Assembly (NCBI GenBank): GCA_020848515.1
Contig: JADLIA010000174.1
Span: 1 to 55,284 of the forward strand
DNA length: 55,284 bases
Reading direction: 5' to 3'
DNA from: Rubrivivax sp.
Lineage (GTDB): Bacteria; Pseudomonadota; Gammaproteobacteria; Burkholderiales; Burkholderiaceae_C
Under the pieces are notes generated by a model, which saw only the letters and a program-made list of their open reading frames with translations, was not told the origin of the DNA and made no database searches. Made by a program: the position numbers and the translations under genes. Positions 39,876-48,364 of this stretch are shown piece after piece. How positions within the stretch are numbered: the stretch's first letter is position 1; each line of letters opens with the position of its first letter.

Positions 39876-39921
39876 CGATGTTGCCACGCCGGCGCGGGGG
39901 ATGCCCGGCGTGGCAACATCG
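39876..39921. promoter_or_regulatory. Perfect 17-bp inverted repeat between divergent qor and eamA genes
   Basis: CGATGTTGCCACGCCGG (39876-39892) and its exact reverse complement (39905-39921) are separated by 12 bp. The right arm ends 6 bp before the eamA ATG and the left arm is 36 bp from the qor ATG. It could be an operator for a dimeric or tetrameric regulator of both genes, or an mRNA hairpin covering the eamA start. Confidence 0.65.
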
Positions 39922-39927
39922 CCCTAC

Positions 39928-40830
39928 ATGGCCCATCCACCCCTGACGCTGAAGAACGCCGCCCTGCTGACCCTGCCGCCGCTGCTGTGGGCGGGCAACG
40001 CGGTGCTGGGGCGGCTGGTGGTGGATCTGGTGCCGCCGGCGACGCTGAACTTTCTGCGCTGGCTGCTGGCCTTCTTCATCCTGCTGCCGCTGGCCGGCTG
40101 GGTGCTGCGCCCGGGCAGCGGCCTGTGGCCCCACTGGCGGCGCTTTGCCGTGCTGGGCCTGCTGGGCGTGGGGCTGTACAACACGCTGCAGTACCTGGCG
40201 CTGCACACGTCGACGCCGGTCAACGTGACGCTGGTGGCGTCGAGCATGCCGCTGTGGATGCTGGCGCTGGGGCGGCTGTTCTTCAACGCCCCGGTGAGGC
40301 GCCCGCAACTGCTGGGGGCGCTGCTGTCGATGCTGGGCGTGACGGTGGTGCTGGCGCGCGGCGATCTGGCCAACCTGGCGCGGCTGCAACTGGTGCCGGG
40401 CGATCTGTACATCCTGGCGGCCACACTGGCCTGGGCGCTGTATTCGTGGCTGCTGGCGCGGCCGGCCGAACCGGCGGCGATCCGCGCCGACTGGGCCGCC
40501 TTGCTGCTGGCACAGGTGACCTTCGGGCTGGGCTGGTCGGGCCTGCTGGCGGGCGGCGAATGGCTGCTGACCGACGCGCAGATCCGCTGGGGCTGGCCGC
40601 TGGCGGGGGCGCTGGTGTTCGTGGCCTGCGGGCCGGCGGTGCTGGCCTACCGCTGCTGGGGCCTGGGGGTGCAGCGCGCCGGGCCGGCGCTGGCGGGCTT
40701 TTTCTCGAACCTGACGCCGGTGTTCGCGGCGCTGCTGTCGACCGTGCTGCTGGGCGAAGCTCCGCGCGACTACCACGCGCTGGCCTTCGGGTTGATCGTG
40801 CTGTCGATCTGGGTGTCGTCGCGGCGCTGA
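39928..40830 (+). CDS. EamA-family (DMT) transporter
   Basis: The 300-residue protein has ten predicted helices in two EamA repeats, typical of drug/metabolite exporters. It carries LLWAGNAVLGRLV at the first helix and SNLTPVFAALLSTVLLGE in the ninth. The substrate cannot be told. The ATG at 39928 has no Shine-Dalgarno; a large inverted repeat directly precedes it. It diverges from qor with 87 bp between start codons. Confidence 0.9.
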   Translation: MAHPPLTLKNAALLTLPPLLWAGNAVLGRLVVDLVPPATLNFLRWLLAFFILLPLAGWVLRPGSGLWPHWRRFAVLGLLGVGLYNTLQYLALHTSTPVNVTLVASSMPLWMLALGRLFFNAPVRRPQLLGALLSMLGVTVVLARGDLANLARLQLVPGDLYILAATLAWALYSWLLARPAEPAAIRADWAALLLAQVTFGLGWSGLLAGGEWLLTDAQIRWGWPLAGALVFVACGPAVLAYRCWGLGVQRAGPALAGFFSNLTPVFAALLSTVLLGEAPRDYHALAFGLIVLSIWVSSRR

Positions 40831-40887
40831 GCCGGCCCGCCGCCGGTCTACACTGGCCTGCCCTACCCGATCCCTGAAAGGCGCCCC

Positions 40888-41406
40888 ATGATCCCCAACG
40901 TGAGCGAAGACGAACTGATGCTGCTGGCCACGCTGCCGCAGGCCATCGGCTCCTGCGTGGCCACGGCGGCGGGCAGCGGCGTGCTGGGCACGGGCAAGGA
41001 ACTGTTCGCCTCGGGCCAGGCGGTGATGGCGGGGCTGAAGGACTACCCCGACAACGCGCTGATCCAGGCGCTGGTGCCCGACCCGGCCGCCGCCGACAAG
41101 CACGGCGAGCTGGCGCAGGCGCGCGCCACGCGCGACTGGGCGCTGGCGCGCCTGAAGGAGCGCAACATCCGCACGCCGGCGCAGATGGCGGCGCTGACGC
41201 TGGAGGACGCGCGCGCGGTGGCACTGCTGCTGGACAGCCGCGTCGAGCCGGCGCAGGCGGCGCAGTACCGCCAGTGGGCGATGTCGGTGGCCGAGAAGGT
41301 GGCCATGGCGGCCACCGAAGGCGGCTTTCTGGGCTTTGGCGGCACCCGCCTGAGCGAGGCCGAGCAGGCGCTGATCGCGCAACTGCGCGCCGCCCTGGGC
41401 GCCTGA
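40888..41406 (+). CDS. Conserved hypothetical protein
   Basis: The 172-residue, all-helical, soluble-looking protein has no signal peptide. The start is MIPNVSEDELMLLATLPQAIG with GAAAGG upstream. Features are a small Gly/Ser stretch (AAGSGVLGTGKEL) and a helical C-terminal half with a GGFLGFGGTRLSEAEQ segment. I do not recognise a family. It follows eamA by 57 bp and may share its transcript. Its stop abuts the stop of the converging MaoC-Pta gene, giving TGATCA. Confidence 0.6.
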   Translation: MIPNVSEDELMLLATLPQAIGSCVATAAGSGVLGTGKELFASGQAVMAGLKDYPDNALIQALVPDPAAADKHGELAQARATRDWALARLKERNIRTPAQMAALTLEDARAVALLLDSRVEPAQAAQYRQWAMSVAEKVAMAATEGGFLGFGGTRLSEAEQALIAQLRAALGA

Positions 41407-42834
41407 TCAGGGCCGCACCAGCCGGTGGTGCAGGGCCAGGCGCTTGGCCAGCACCGCCGAGGCCAGGTAGGTGTTGGCGCTGTCCAGACGGTGCGTCACC
41501 ACGGTGATTGGCACGCGCGCGCCCACGATCACGCCGCAGGCGGTGGCGCCGGCCAGGTACAGCAGCTGGCGCGCCAGCATGGAGCCGGTTTCCATGTCCG
41601 GGGCCAGCAGCACGTCGGCCTGGCCCGCCACGGCCGAACGCGGGTGCTTGCCCTGCGCCGACGCCGGAGAGACGGCGCTGTCGAAGGCCAGCGGCCCGTC
41701 GATCAGGCCGCCGCCGATCTGGCCCGCGTCGACCATCTTGCACAGCGCCGCGGCGTCGATGGTGGAAGGCACGGCGGCATCGACCTGCTCGGACGCCGAC
41801 AGCACCGCCACGCGCGGCTGCTCCACCCCCATGACGCGCAGCAGGTCGATGGCGTTGCGCGCGATGTCGGCCTTGTCTGCCAGCGTGGGCGCCGCGTGCA
41901 GCATGGCGTCGGTCAGCCACAGCGGCCGGGCGTGGCCCGGCACGTCGAGCCGAAACACGTGCGACAGGCGCCGGCGCGTGTGCAACGCGGTCTGCGCGCG
42001 CACGGCGTCGAGCAGCTCGCTCAGGGCCAGGCTGCCGGCGATCAGGGCTTCGAGCCGACCATCGGCCGCGCGCTGCGCCGCCACGGCGGCCGCCGCGTCG
42101 CTGTGCGGGGCCTCGATGATCTCCACGCCCTGCAGGTTCAGCCCCGCCTGCTCGGCGGCGGCATGGATGCGCTCGGGCGGGCCGATCAGCTGCGGCACGA
42201 TGAGCCCGGCATGGGCGGCGCGCAGCACGCCCTCCAGCACCCCGGGATGGCACGGGTGGACCACGCCGCAGTGCACCGCGGGTGTGCCGGCGGCCTGCGC
42301 CACCCAGGCCTTGAGCCGCGCCTCGGGGTCGAACAGGCGCAGCTGCGGCAGTGGGGTGCGCGGCTGACGCACTTTTTCGGTCGGCGCCAGCACCTTGGCC
42401 ACGCCGGACAGCACCCGCTCGCCATGCTGGTTGCTGACCTGGCAGTCCAGCTCGACCCGCTTGCGGGCGTCGTCCTTGCTCAGCACGGTGGCGGTGACGG
42501 TCAGTGTGTCGCCCACCCGCACCGGGCGCGAAAAGCGCAGGGCCTGCTCCAGGTAGATGGTGCCCGGGCCCGGCAGCTGGGTGCCCAGCACGGCCGATAT
42601 CAGTGCCCCGCCCCACATGCCGTGGGCAATCACGCCCTGGAACAAGGTGGCGTCGGCGTACGCCGGATCGAGGTGGGCCGGGTTGGTGTCGCCCGAGACG
42701 GCGGCAAAGGCCTGGATGTCGGACTGGCTCAGCGTGCGCACCAGGCGCGCGCTCTGCCCGATGGCAAGCTCGTCGAACGTGATGTTCTCGATGAAGTCGT
42801 CGCCCGCCGCAGCGGTGCAGGTGGTGGCGGTCAT
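41407..42834 (-). CDS. Bifunctional MaoC enoyl-CoA hydratase / phosphate acyltransferase
   Basis: The 475-residue fusion joins an N-terminal MaoC-like (R)-specific hydratase (about 20-160; SGDTNPAHLDPAYADAT, FQGVIAHGMWGG) to a C-terminal phosphate acetyl/butyryltransferase (about 170-475). It could interconvert acyl-CoA and acyl phosphate and hydrate enoyl-CoAs, a set used with polyhydroxyalkanoate or fermentative acid metabolism. An acetate kinase gene often follows; here the next gene in the same direction is absent and the downstream gene converges. Confidence 0.87.
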   Translation of the reverse strand: MTATTCTAAAGDDFIENITFDELAIGQSARLVRTLSQSDIQAFAAVSGDTNPAHLDPAYADATLFQGVIAHGMWGGALISAVLGTQLPGPGTIYLEQALRFSRPVRVGDTLTVTATVLSKDDARKRVELDCQVSNQHGERVLSGVAKVLAPTEKVRQPRTPLPQLRLFDPEARLKAWVAQAAGTPAVHCGVVHPCHPGVLEGVLRAAHAGLIVPQLIGPPERIHAAAEQAGLNLQGVEIIEAPHSDAAAAVAAQRAADGRLEALIAGSLALSELLDAVRAQTALHTRRRLSHVFRLDVPGHARPLWLTDAMLHAAPTLADKADIARNAIDLLRVMGVEQPRVAVLSASEQVDAAVPSTIDAAALCKMVDAGQIGGGLIDGPLAFDSAVSPASAQGKHPRSAVAGQADVLLAPDMETGSMLARQLLYLAGATACGVIVGARVPITVVTHRLDSANTYLASAVLAKRLALHHRLVRP

Positions 42835-42897
42835 GTGGAGGTTCGGTTGCAGGCTGGCCCGGCACGGCCGCGCCGGCGTGGCGCCGGGCCGATGACG

Positions 42898-43695
42898 TCA
42901 GAAGCTGCCAGGATAGGCGCCGCCGTCGGGCAGGATGTTCTGCCCGGTCAGGTAGGCCGCCTGCTGGCTGCACAGAAAGGCGCAGATGGCGCCGAACTCG
43001 GCCGGCGTGCCGAAGCGGCGCGCCGGAATCTGGGCCTGCTGGGCGGCGCGCACCGCCTCCAGCGGCTGGCCCGACTTCTGCGCCGCGCCCTGGAAGGTGG
43101 CGGCCAGGCGGTCGGTGTCGAACTTGCCGGGCAGCAGGTTGTTGATGGTCACGCCGCGGGCGGCGATCTGCGGGTTGCGCGCCAGCCCGGCGACGAAACC
43201 CGTCAGCCCGGAGCGCGCGCCGTTGGACAGGCCCAGGATGTCGATCGGCGCCTTCACCGCGCTGGAGGTGATGTTGACGATGCGCCCGAAGCCGCGCGCC
43301 AGCATGCCGTCGAGCGTGGCACGGATCAGCTCGATGGGCGTGAGCATGTTGGCGTCCAGCGCGCGGATCCAGGCCTGGCGGTCCCAGTCGCGAAAGTCGC
43401 CGGTGGGCGGCCCGCCGGCGTTGGTGACCACGATGTCGAACTCGGCACGCCGCGCCAACACCGCCGCGCGGCCTTCGGGCGTGGTGATGTCCTGTGCCAC
43501 GAATTCGACGCTGACGCCCGCCCGGTCAGCGCCGGCAGCTCTTATTTCTGCAGCAGCCTGGGCCAGCGCCGACTCGCCCCGCGCCACCATCAGCAGGTTC
43601 ACGCCCTCGCCGGCCAGCGCCTGTGCGCAGCCCAGGCCCAACCCCTTGCTGGCGCCGCACACCAGCGCCCATTTGCCTGCAATGCCCAGATCCAT
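42898..43695 (-). CDS. Short-chain dehydrogenase with altered catalytic motif
   Basis: The 265-residue SDR has the nucleotide motif GASKGLGLG and NAGGPP. The catalytic serine position is kept (NITSSAVK), but where YxxxK should stand the sequence is LSNGARSG, so Tyr and Lys are replaced by Ser and Arg. This variant occurs in a known subgroup of SDRs often annotated as 3-oxoacyl-ACP reductases. Its reaction is unknown and may not be a dehydrogenation. It is on the same strand as the MaoC-Pta gene, 63 bp upstream. Confidence 0.85.
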   Translation of the reverse strand: MDLGIAGKWALVCGASKGLGLGCAQALAGEGVNLLMVARGESALAQAAAEIRAAGADRAGVSVEFVAQDITTPEGRAAVLARRAEFDIVVTNAGGPPTGDFRDWDRQAWIRALDANMLTPIELIRATLDGMLARGFGRIVNITSSAVKAPIDILGLSNGARSGLTGFVAGLARNPQIAARGVTINNLLPGKFDTDRLAATFQGAAQKSGQPLEAVRAAQQAQIPARRFGTPAEFGAICAFLCSQQAAYLTGQNILPDGGAYPGSF

Positions 43696-43740
43696 GCGTG
43701 CTCTCCTTGGTCAATCACGTGTGGCGGCGGCCGCGGCGCG

Positions 43741-44682
43741 TCAGCGCCCGGCGCGCCCGAACAGATAGATGCCGGCCACCACCAGCAGCGTGCCGACCGC
43801 CAGCCAGGGGGTCAGCGGCTCGTCCAGAACGACAAAACCCATGGCGATGGTGGACAGCGGCCCGATCATGCCCACCTGCGCCGCCAGGCTGGCGCCGATG
43901 CGCTCCACCCCCATCATCACCAGCAGCACCGGCAGCGCCGTGCACAGGGTCGAATTGAGCAGCGACAGCCACAGCACCGGTTCGGCCACGCGCGCCGCCT
44001 GCCACGGGTTGACCAGCAGGAAATGCGCGATGCAGCACAGGCTGGCCACCACCGAGGCCAGGCCCACCAGCCGCAGGCTGCCGATGCGGGCCACGAATTC
44101 GCCGCTGAAGAACAGGTACAGCGCATACGAAACCGCCGACAGGAACACCCAGAACGCCCCCCAGGCGGTGGCGGCCCCGGGCGTGTCGCGCACCTCCATG
44201 CCGAACACCAGCAGCGCGCCACCGTAGCTGACCGCGGTGGCCAGCAGATGCCCGGCGCCGAGCGGGCGTGCGCGCAGGGCCCAGCCGCACAGCAGCACCA
44301 GCGTGGGCGTGAGGTACAGGATCAGCCGCTCCAGGCTGGCGGTGATGTACTGCAGGCCGATGAAGTCCAGCATGCTGGCCAGGTAGTAGCCGCAAAAACC
44401 CAGCCCCAGCACGGCCCGCGTTTCGGTGCGCGACAGCGCCGGCCGCCCGCGCCCGCCCCACCAGGCCATCAGCACGAAGAACGGCAGCGCCATCAGCATG
44501 CGGTACATCAGCAGCGTGATGGCGTCCACGCCCCAGCGGTAGGCCAGCTTGACAATGATCGCCTTGCCGCTGAAGCCGATCGCCCCCAGGGCCGCCAGCA
44601 GCAGCCCGAATGCTACCGTATTTGTAGCTGTCGGCGCTTGTCCGGCGGGCGCCAGAGCCGGTTTGGATGCAGAATGCGTCAC
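43741..44682 (-). CDS. EamA-family (DMT) transporter
   Basis: The 313-residue protein has ten predicted membrane helices in two EamA repeats (GAIGFSGKAIIVKLAYRWG, and LVVAGIYLFGR at the end). The GTG start at 44682 overlaps the DUF3422 stop as GTGA. Its first 25 residues are encoded largely by a family A repeat (44608-44676), giving GQAPTATNTVA before the first helix. The substrate is unknown. Confidence 0.88.
   Translation of the reverse strand: MTHSASKPALAPAGQAPTATNTVAFGLLLAALGAIGFSGKAIIVKLAYRWGVDAITLLMYRMLMALPFFVLMAWWGGRGRPALSRTETRAVLGLGFCGYYLASMLDFIGLQYITASLERLILYLTPTLVLLCGWALRARPLGAGHLLATAVSYGGALLVFGMEVRDTPGAATAWGAFWVFLSAVSYALYLFFSGEFVARIGSLRLVGLASVVASLCCIAHFLLVNPWQAARVAEPVLWLSLLNSTLCTALPVLLVMMGVERIGASLAAQVGMIGPLSTIAMGFVVLDEPLTPWLAVGTLLVVAGIYLFGRAGR
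44608..44676 (-). repeat. Family A repeat, copy 13 (N-terminus of the second eamA gene)
   Basis: On the minus strand it reads AAACCGGCTCTGGCGCCC, then GACAAGCGCCGACAGCTAC and GTAGCATTC. The gene reads it in the shared frame. Confidence 0.85.
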
Positions 44683-46010
44683 GGCGATGACCGGTCCGTG
44701 GTCGGCGCGCCGTGCCCGACGATGCGGTGGTGCAGTCGGCGCAGCGACCACCACACGGCCAGCACCACCAGCGGCACCGCGGCGGCGATGCTGGCTTCGG
44801 CGCTGAACGGCCAGCCGACGCGCTGCGCCCCCTTGAGCAGGTAGCCCAGCAGGCCCAGCACGTAGTACGAAATGGCCGCCACCGACAGCCCCTCGACCGT
44901 CGATTGCAGCTTCAGCTGCAGCTCCTGGCGCTGGTTCATGCCGGCCAGCAGCTCGCGGCTGGACTGCTGCTGCTCGACCTCGACGCGCGTGCGCAGCAGG
45001 CCGCTGACGCGTTCGATGCGCGCCGACAGCGCGGCCTGGCGCCGTTCGGCCGAACGGCAGGTGTGCATGGCCGGCATCAGGCGCCGCTGCATGAAGTCGT
45101 GCAGCGACTGCATGCCTTCGATGCGGGTTTCGGCGATTTCGGCCAACCGCTGATCGAGCAGGCTGAAGTAGGCTGCGCTGGCCGAAAAGCGCGTGTGCGT
45201 GGCGGCGTAGTGGCCTTCCAGCTGCGCCGCCAGGCGCGTCAGGCGATCCAGCAGCGCCGCCTCGTCGTCCGGCGCGGCGTGCTGCACCGCCTGCGCCAGC
45301 CGCGCCAGCTCGTCTTCGCCGCTGGCCAGCCAGGCCACCGACTGGCGCGCCGCCGGCAGGCCCATCAGCGCCGCCATGCGGTAGGTTTCGATGTCCAGCA
45401 GGCGCTGCACCAGCCGCCCCAGGCGGCGCGGCGTCACGCGGCCGGGCGCGTGCTCGCCCACCAGCACCAGCATGCGCAGGCTGCCGTCGGCCTGCAGGCG
45501 CATGTCGGTGTGCAGGTCGGAGCTGTGGCTGATGACGGTGGAGCCGGTGACGCTGCTGGCGTCGAACAGCGCGCGCACGGCGACAGCGCCGTCGACGGCC
45601 TCGCGCGGCACCGCCCACAGGCGCAGCCGGGTCAGGCACTGACCGGGCAATGCGGCCAGCCAGGCCGCGGGCACGCCATCGGCATCGTCGCGCGGTGCGC
45701 CGGCCTGCAGCGCCTGCAGGTCGGCCGCCGCCATCGGCCGCAAAAAAGTCCAGGCGACGAACTCGGTGTGCTGTTCCCAGCGCAGCGTCAGCTCGGGCCA
45801 CTGGGCGCGATGGAAGTTGGCGCCTTCCGGCGGCGCCGGCAGACCGGCGGCAGCCAGCAGACTGGCCAGATGGGCGCGGCTCTGCTGGCGCGCAGCGGCG
45901 TCGGCCCACATCACGCAATGCAGCACCGCCAGCGGCGCGCTCAGGGCTTCGGGCGGGCGGGCGTGCAGTTCGTGGTGCAGTTCGGCTCTCAGGGGGTGCG
46001 CGGTGGGCAT
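44679..46010 (-). CDS. DUF3422 family membrane-anchored protein
   Basis: The 443-residue protein starts with the family signature LRAELHHELHARPPE and has a long soluble, partly helical body and two C-terminal hydrophobic segments (about 380-400 and 410-430) that should tether it to the inner membrane. The function is unknown. A coiled-coil stretch (about 300-370) precedes the helices. It is the first gene of a pair with eamA (GTGA overlap), hinting at a joint role. Confidence 0.87.
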   Translation of the reverse strand: MPTAHPLRAELHHELHARPPEALSAPLAVLHCVMWADAAARQQSRAHLASLLAAAGLPAPPEGANFHRAQWPELTLRWEQHTEFVAWTFLRPMAAADLQALQAGAPRDDADGVPAAWLAALPGQCLTRLRLWAVPREAVDGAVAVRALFDASSVTGSTVISHSSDLHTDMRLQADGSLRMLVLVGEHAPGRVTPRRLGRLVQRLLDIETYRMAALMGLPAARQSVAWLASGEDELARLAQAVQHAAPDDEAALLDRLTRLAAQLEGHYAATHTRFSASAAYFSLLDQRLAEIAETRIEGMQSLHDFMQRRLMPAMHTCRSAERRQAALSARIERVSGLLRTRVEVEQQQSSRELLAGMNQRQELQLKLQSTVEGLSVAAISYYVLGLLGYLLKGAQRVGWPFSAEASIAAAVPLVVLAVWWSLRRLHHRIVGHGAPTTDRSSP

Positions 46011-46078
46011 GAGGTGGTGTGCATGGGCGGATCGGGCTGCATTGTGTCGGAGTCCGGCCGGCACCGTCGCCGCCAAGC

Positions 46079-46108
46079 AAGAACGGCACCCGCGGGGGTG
46101 CCGTTCTT
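46079..46108. terminator. Hairpin terminator between tctA and the DUF3422 gene
   Basis: AAGAACGGCACC (46079-46090) and GGTGCCGTTCTT (46097-46108) form a perfect 12-bp stem with a 6-nt loop. The A/T-rich outer ends of the stem give a short U-tract for tctA (minus strand), which ends 33 bp away. Confidence 0.75.
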
Positions 46109-46141
46109 CGTTCTGGCTTGGGGCCCGCAGGCGGGCGGGCG

Positions 46142-47653
46142 TCAGTCTTCGACGAAGGCTTCCTCGCGGCTCTTCTTGATCGCCGGCAGCAGCACGATCA
46201 CCAGCAGCGCCGCCGCCAGCGCCAGCAGCGAGGCCGACAGCGGGCGCGTCACCAGAATGCTCCAGTCGCCGCGCGACAGCAGCAGCGCACGGCGCAGGTT
46301 TTCTTCCATCATCGGGCCCAGGATCAGGCCCAGCAGCAGCGGCGCCGGCTCCATCGACAGCTTGTGGAAGATGTAGCCGACGATGCCGAACCAGCCCATC
46401 ATCCAGATGTCCCAGGTATTGTTGTTGGTGGTGTACACGCCGATGGCGCAGAACAGCACGATGGCCGGGAACAGCCAGCGGTAGGGCACCGTCAGCAGCT
46501 TGATCCACAGGCCGATCAGCGGCAGGTTCAGGATCACCAGCATGGCGTTGCCGATCCACATGGAGGCGATCAGGCCCCAGAACAGCTCGGGGTTGCTGGT
46601 CATCACCTGCGGGCCGGGCTGGATGTTGTGGATGGTCATGGCGCCCACCATCAGCGCCATCACGGCGTTGGGCGGAATGCCCAGCGTCAGCAGCGGGATG
46701 AAGGAGGTTTGCGAGCCGGCGTTGTTGGCCGATTCCGGCGCCGCCACGCCGCGGATGTTGCCCTTGCCGAACGGCATTTCGCCGGACTTGAGCTTGGTTT
46801 TCTTCTCGATCGTGTAGGCCGCAAACGCCGACAGCACGGCGCCGCCACCCGGCAAAATGCCCAGCGCCGAACCCAGCAGCGTGCCGCGCACGATGGACGG
46901 CGTCATCAGCTTCCAGTCTTCCTTGGACGGGTACAGGTTCTGCAGCTTGACGTCGAACACTTCGCGCTTGCCCTGGGCATGCGACAGGTTGGCGATGATC
47001 TCGCCGTAGCCGAACACACCCATGGCGATGGCGATGAAGCCGATGCCGTCGGTCAGCTCGGGGATGTCGAAGCTGTAGCGCGCCACGCCGGAGTTGACGT
47101 CGGTGCCGACCAGGCCCAGCAGCAGGCCCAGCACGATCATGCCGACGGCCTTGATCAGCGAACCGGAAGCCAGCACCACGGCGCCGATCAGGCCCAGCAC
47201 CATGAGCGAGAAGTATTCGGCCGGGCCGAACTTGAAGGCCACCTCGGTCAGCGGCACGGCAAAGCCGGCCAGCACCAGGGTGCCGAAACAGCCCGCCAGG
47301 AACGAGCCTATGGCGGCCGAGGCCAGCGCCGGCCCGGCGCGGCCCTTGCGCGCCATCTGGTGGCCGTCGATCACCGTCACCACCGACGAGGCCTCGCCCG
47401 GCAGGTTGACCAGGATGGCGGTGGTCGAGCCGCCGTACTGCGCGCCGTAATAGATGCCGGCCAGCATGATCAGCGCCGCCACCGGCGGCAGCGCGTAGGT
47501 GGTGGGCAGCAGCATGGCGATGGTCGCCACCGGGCCGACGCCCGGCAGCACGCCGATCAGCGTGCCCAACAGGCAGCCGATGAAGGCGTACATGAGGTTC
47601 TGCAGCGTGAAGGCCACGCTGAAGCCAAGGGCAAGGTGTTCCAGCAATTCCAT
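46142..47653 (-). CDS. tctA: Tripartite tricarboxylate transporter large membrane subunit TctA
   Basis: TctA is the 12-helix transport subunit of TTT importers, driven by an ion gradient. The 503-residue protein has GVLPGVGPVATIAMLLP, IYYGAQYGGSTTAILVNLPGE, GILPGGGAVLSAF and ESANNAGSQTSFIPLLTLGIP, all diagnostic. The cargo is set by a TctC binding protein, which is not encoded next to it. It follows tctB by 19 bp. Confidence 0.95.
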   Translation of the reverse strand: MELLEHLALGFSVAFTLQNLMYAFIGCLLGTLIGVLPGVGPVATIAMLLPTTYALPPVAALIMLAGIYYGAQYGGSTTAILVNLPGEASSVVTVIDGHQMARKGRAGPALASAAIGSFLAGCFGTLVLAGFAVPLTEVAFKFGPAEYFSLMVLGLIGAVVLASGSLIKAVGMIVLGLLLGLVGTDVNSGVARYSFDIPELTDGIGFIAIAMGVFGYGEIIANLSHAQGKREVFDVKLQNLYPSKEDWKLMTPSIVRGTLLGSALGILPGGGAVLSAFAAYTIEKKTKLKSGEMPFGKGNIRGVAAPESANNAGSQTSFIPLLTLGIPPNAVMALMVGAMTIHNIQPGPQVMTSNPELFWGLIASMWIGNAMLVILNLPLIGLWIKLLTVPYRWLFPAIVLFCAIGVYTTNNNTWDIWMMGWFGIVGYIFHKLSMEPAPLLLGLILGPMMEENLRRALLLSRGDWSILVTRPLSASLLALAAALLVIVLLPAIKKSREEAFVED

Positions 47654-47672
47654 GGTGTGTGCTCCCTGCGAC

Positions 47673-48161
47673 TCAGCCCGAAATGAAGCTCGGCCAGACC
47701 GGCATCTGCAGGTTCAGGCCCCAGATGAAGACCAACCAGCTGCCGGCGGCCAGGACGATGGCCAGGATGATCACTTCCTTGAGCTTGAACTCCGGCCCCG
47801 CCTTGGCCGCCACGAGCGTGAGCACCAGGATGCCGATCATCACCCCGAGCGACGGAATGCCCAGCGAAGGCACGCCGCCCAGCAGCAGGCCGAACAGGAA
47901 GTTGGCCAGGATGATGTAGATCAGCGGCTTCCAGGCCCACGGGCCGATCGGGTCGCCGTCGGGCGTTTCCACCACCAGCGACTTGACCACGATGATGGCG
48001 CCCAGAATGGCCAGCAGAATGCCCACCAGCAGCGGAAAGTAGCCCGGCCCCATGCGGGCGGCGTTGCCGATCGTGTAGTTGTTGGCGCCGATGGCAAAGG
48101 CGCCGCCGATGACCACATACAGCAGCCCGGCAAAGAAGTCTCTCTGACTTTTGATGCGCAC
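47673..48161 (-). CDS. tctB: Tripartite tricarboxylate transporter small membrane subunit TctB
   Basis: TctB is the four-helix small subunit of the transporter. The 162-residue protein starts at a GTG (VRIKSQRDFFAGLLY) with AGGAGA at good distance; an ATG 21 bp upstream lacks that. Family features are GPGYFPLLVGILLAILG and a helix pair near the C-terminus. It is the first gene of tctBA; no tctC is in the window. Confidence 0.92.
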   Translation of the reverse strand: MRIKSQRDFFAGLLYVVIGGAFAIGANNYTIGNAARMGPGYFPLLVGILLAILGAIIVVKSLVVETPDGDPIGPWAWKPLIYIILANFLFGLLLGGVPSLGIPSLGVMIGILVLTLVAAKAGPEFKLKEVIILAIVLAAGSWLVFIWGLNLQMPVWPSFISG

Positions 48162-48364
48162 GAATCTTCTCCTGGAGTGCAAAACCCAGCGCCCATTGTC
48201 ACCAGCGCATGGGCGCCGGTCGATGTGGATTCCACCTAGACCGCCCCTGGGATTACCCTAGGGCGCACGAGGGGGACGGTGGCATGCAGACGCCCCCGAT
48301 GGCTGCGGTGGACGCAGCATGCTGCGCCATTTCGGCGGGCGCGGCGGCCGATACGCCCGGCAAC

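Noticed and set aside
43530-43562. Possible 15th family A copy in the SDR gene (CGCCGGCAGCTCTTATTTC)
   Set aside because: Only the short core matches and the peptide AEIRAAGA is normal for SDRs, so chance is likely.
44683-46089. N-terminal extension of the second eamA frame across the DUF3422 gene
   Set aside because: It is out of frame with the DUF3422 protein, which has a clear family signature; the GTG at 44682 gives a normal transporter.
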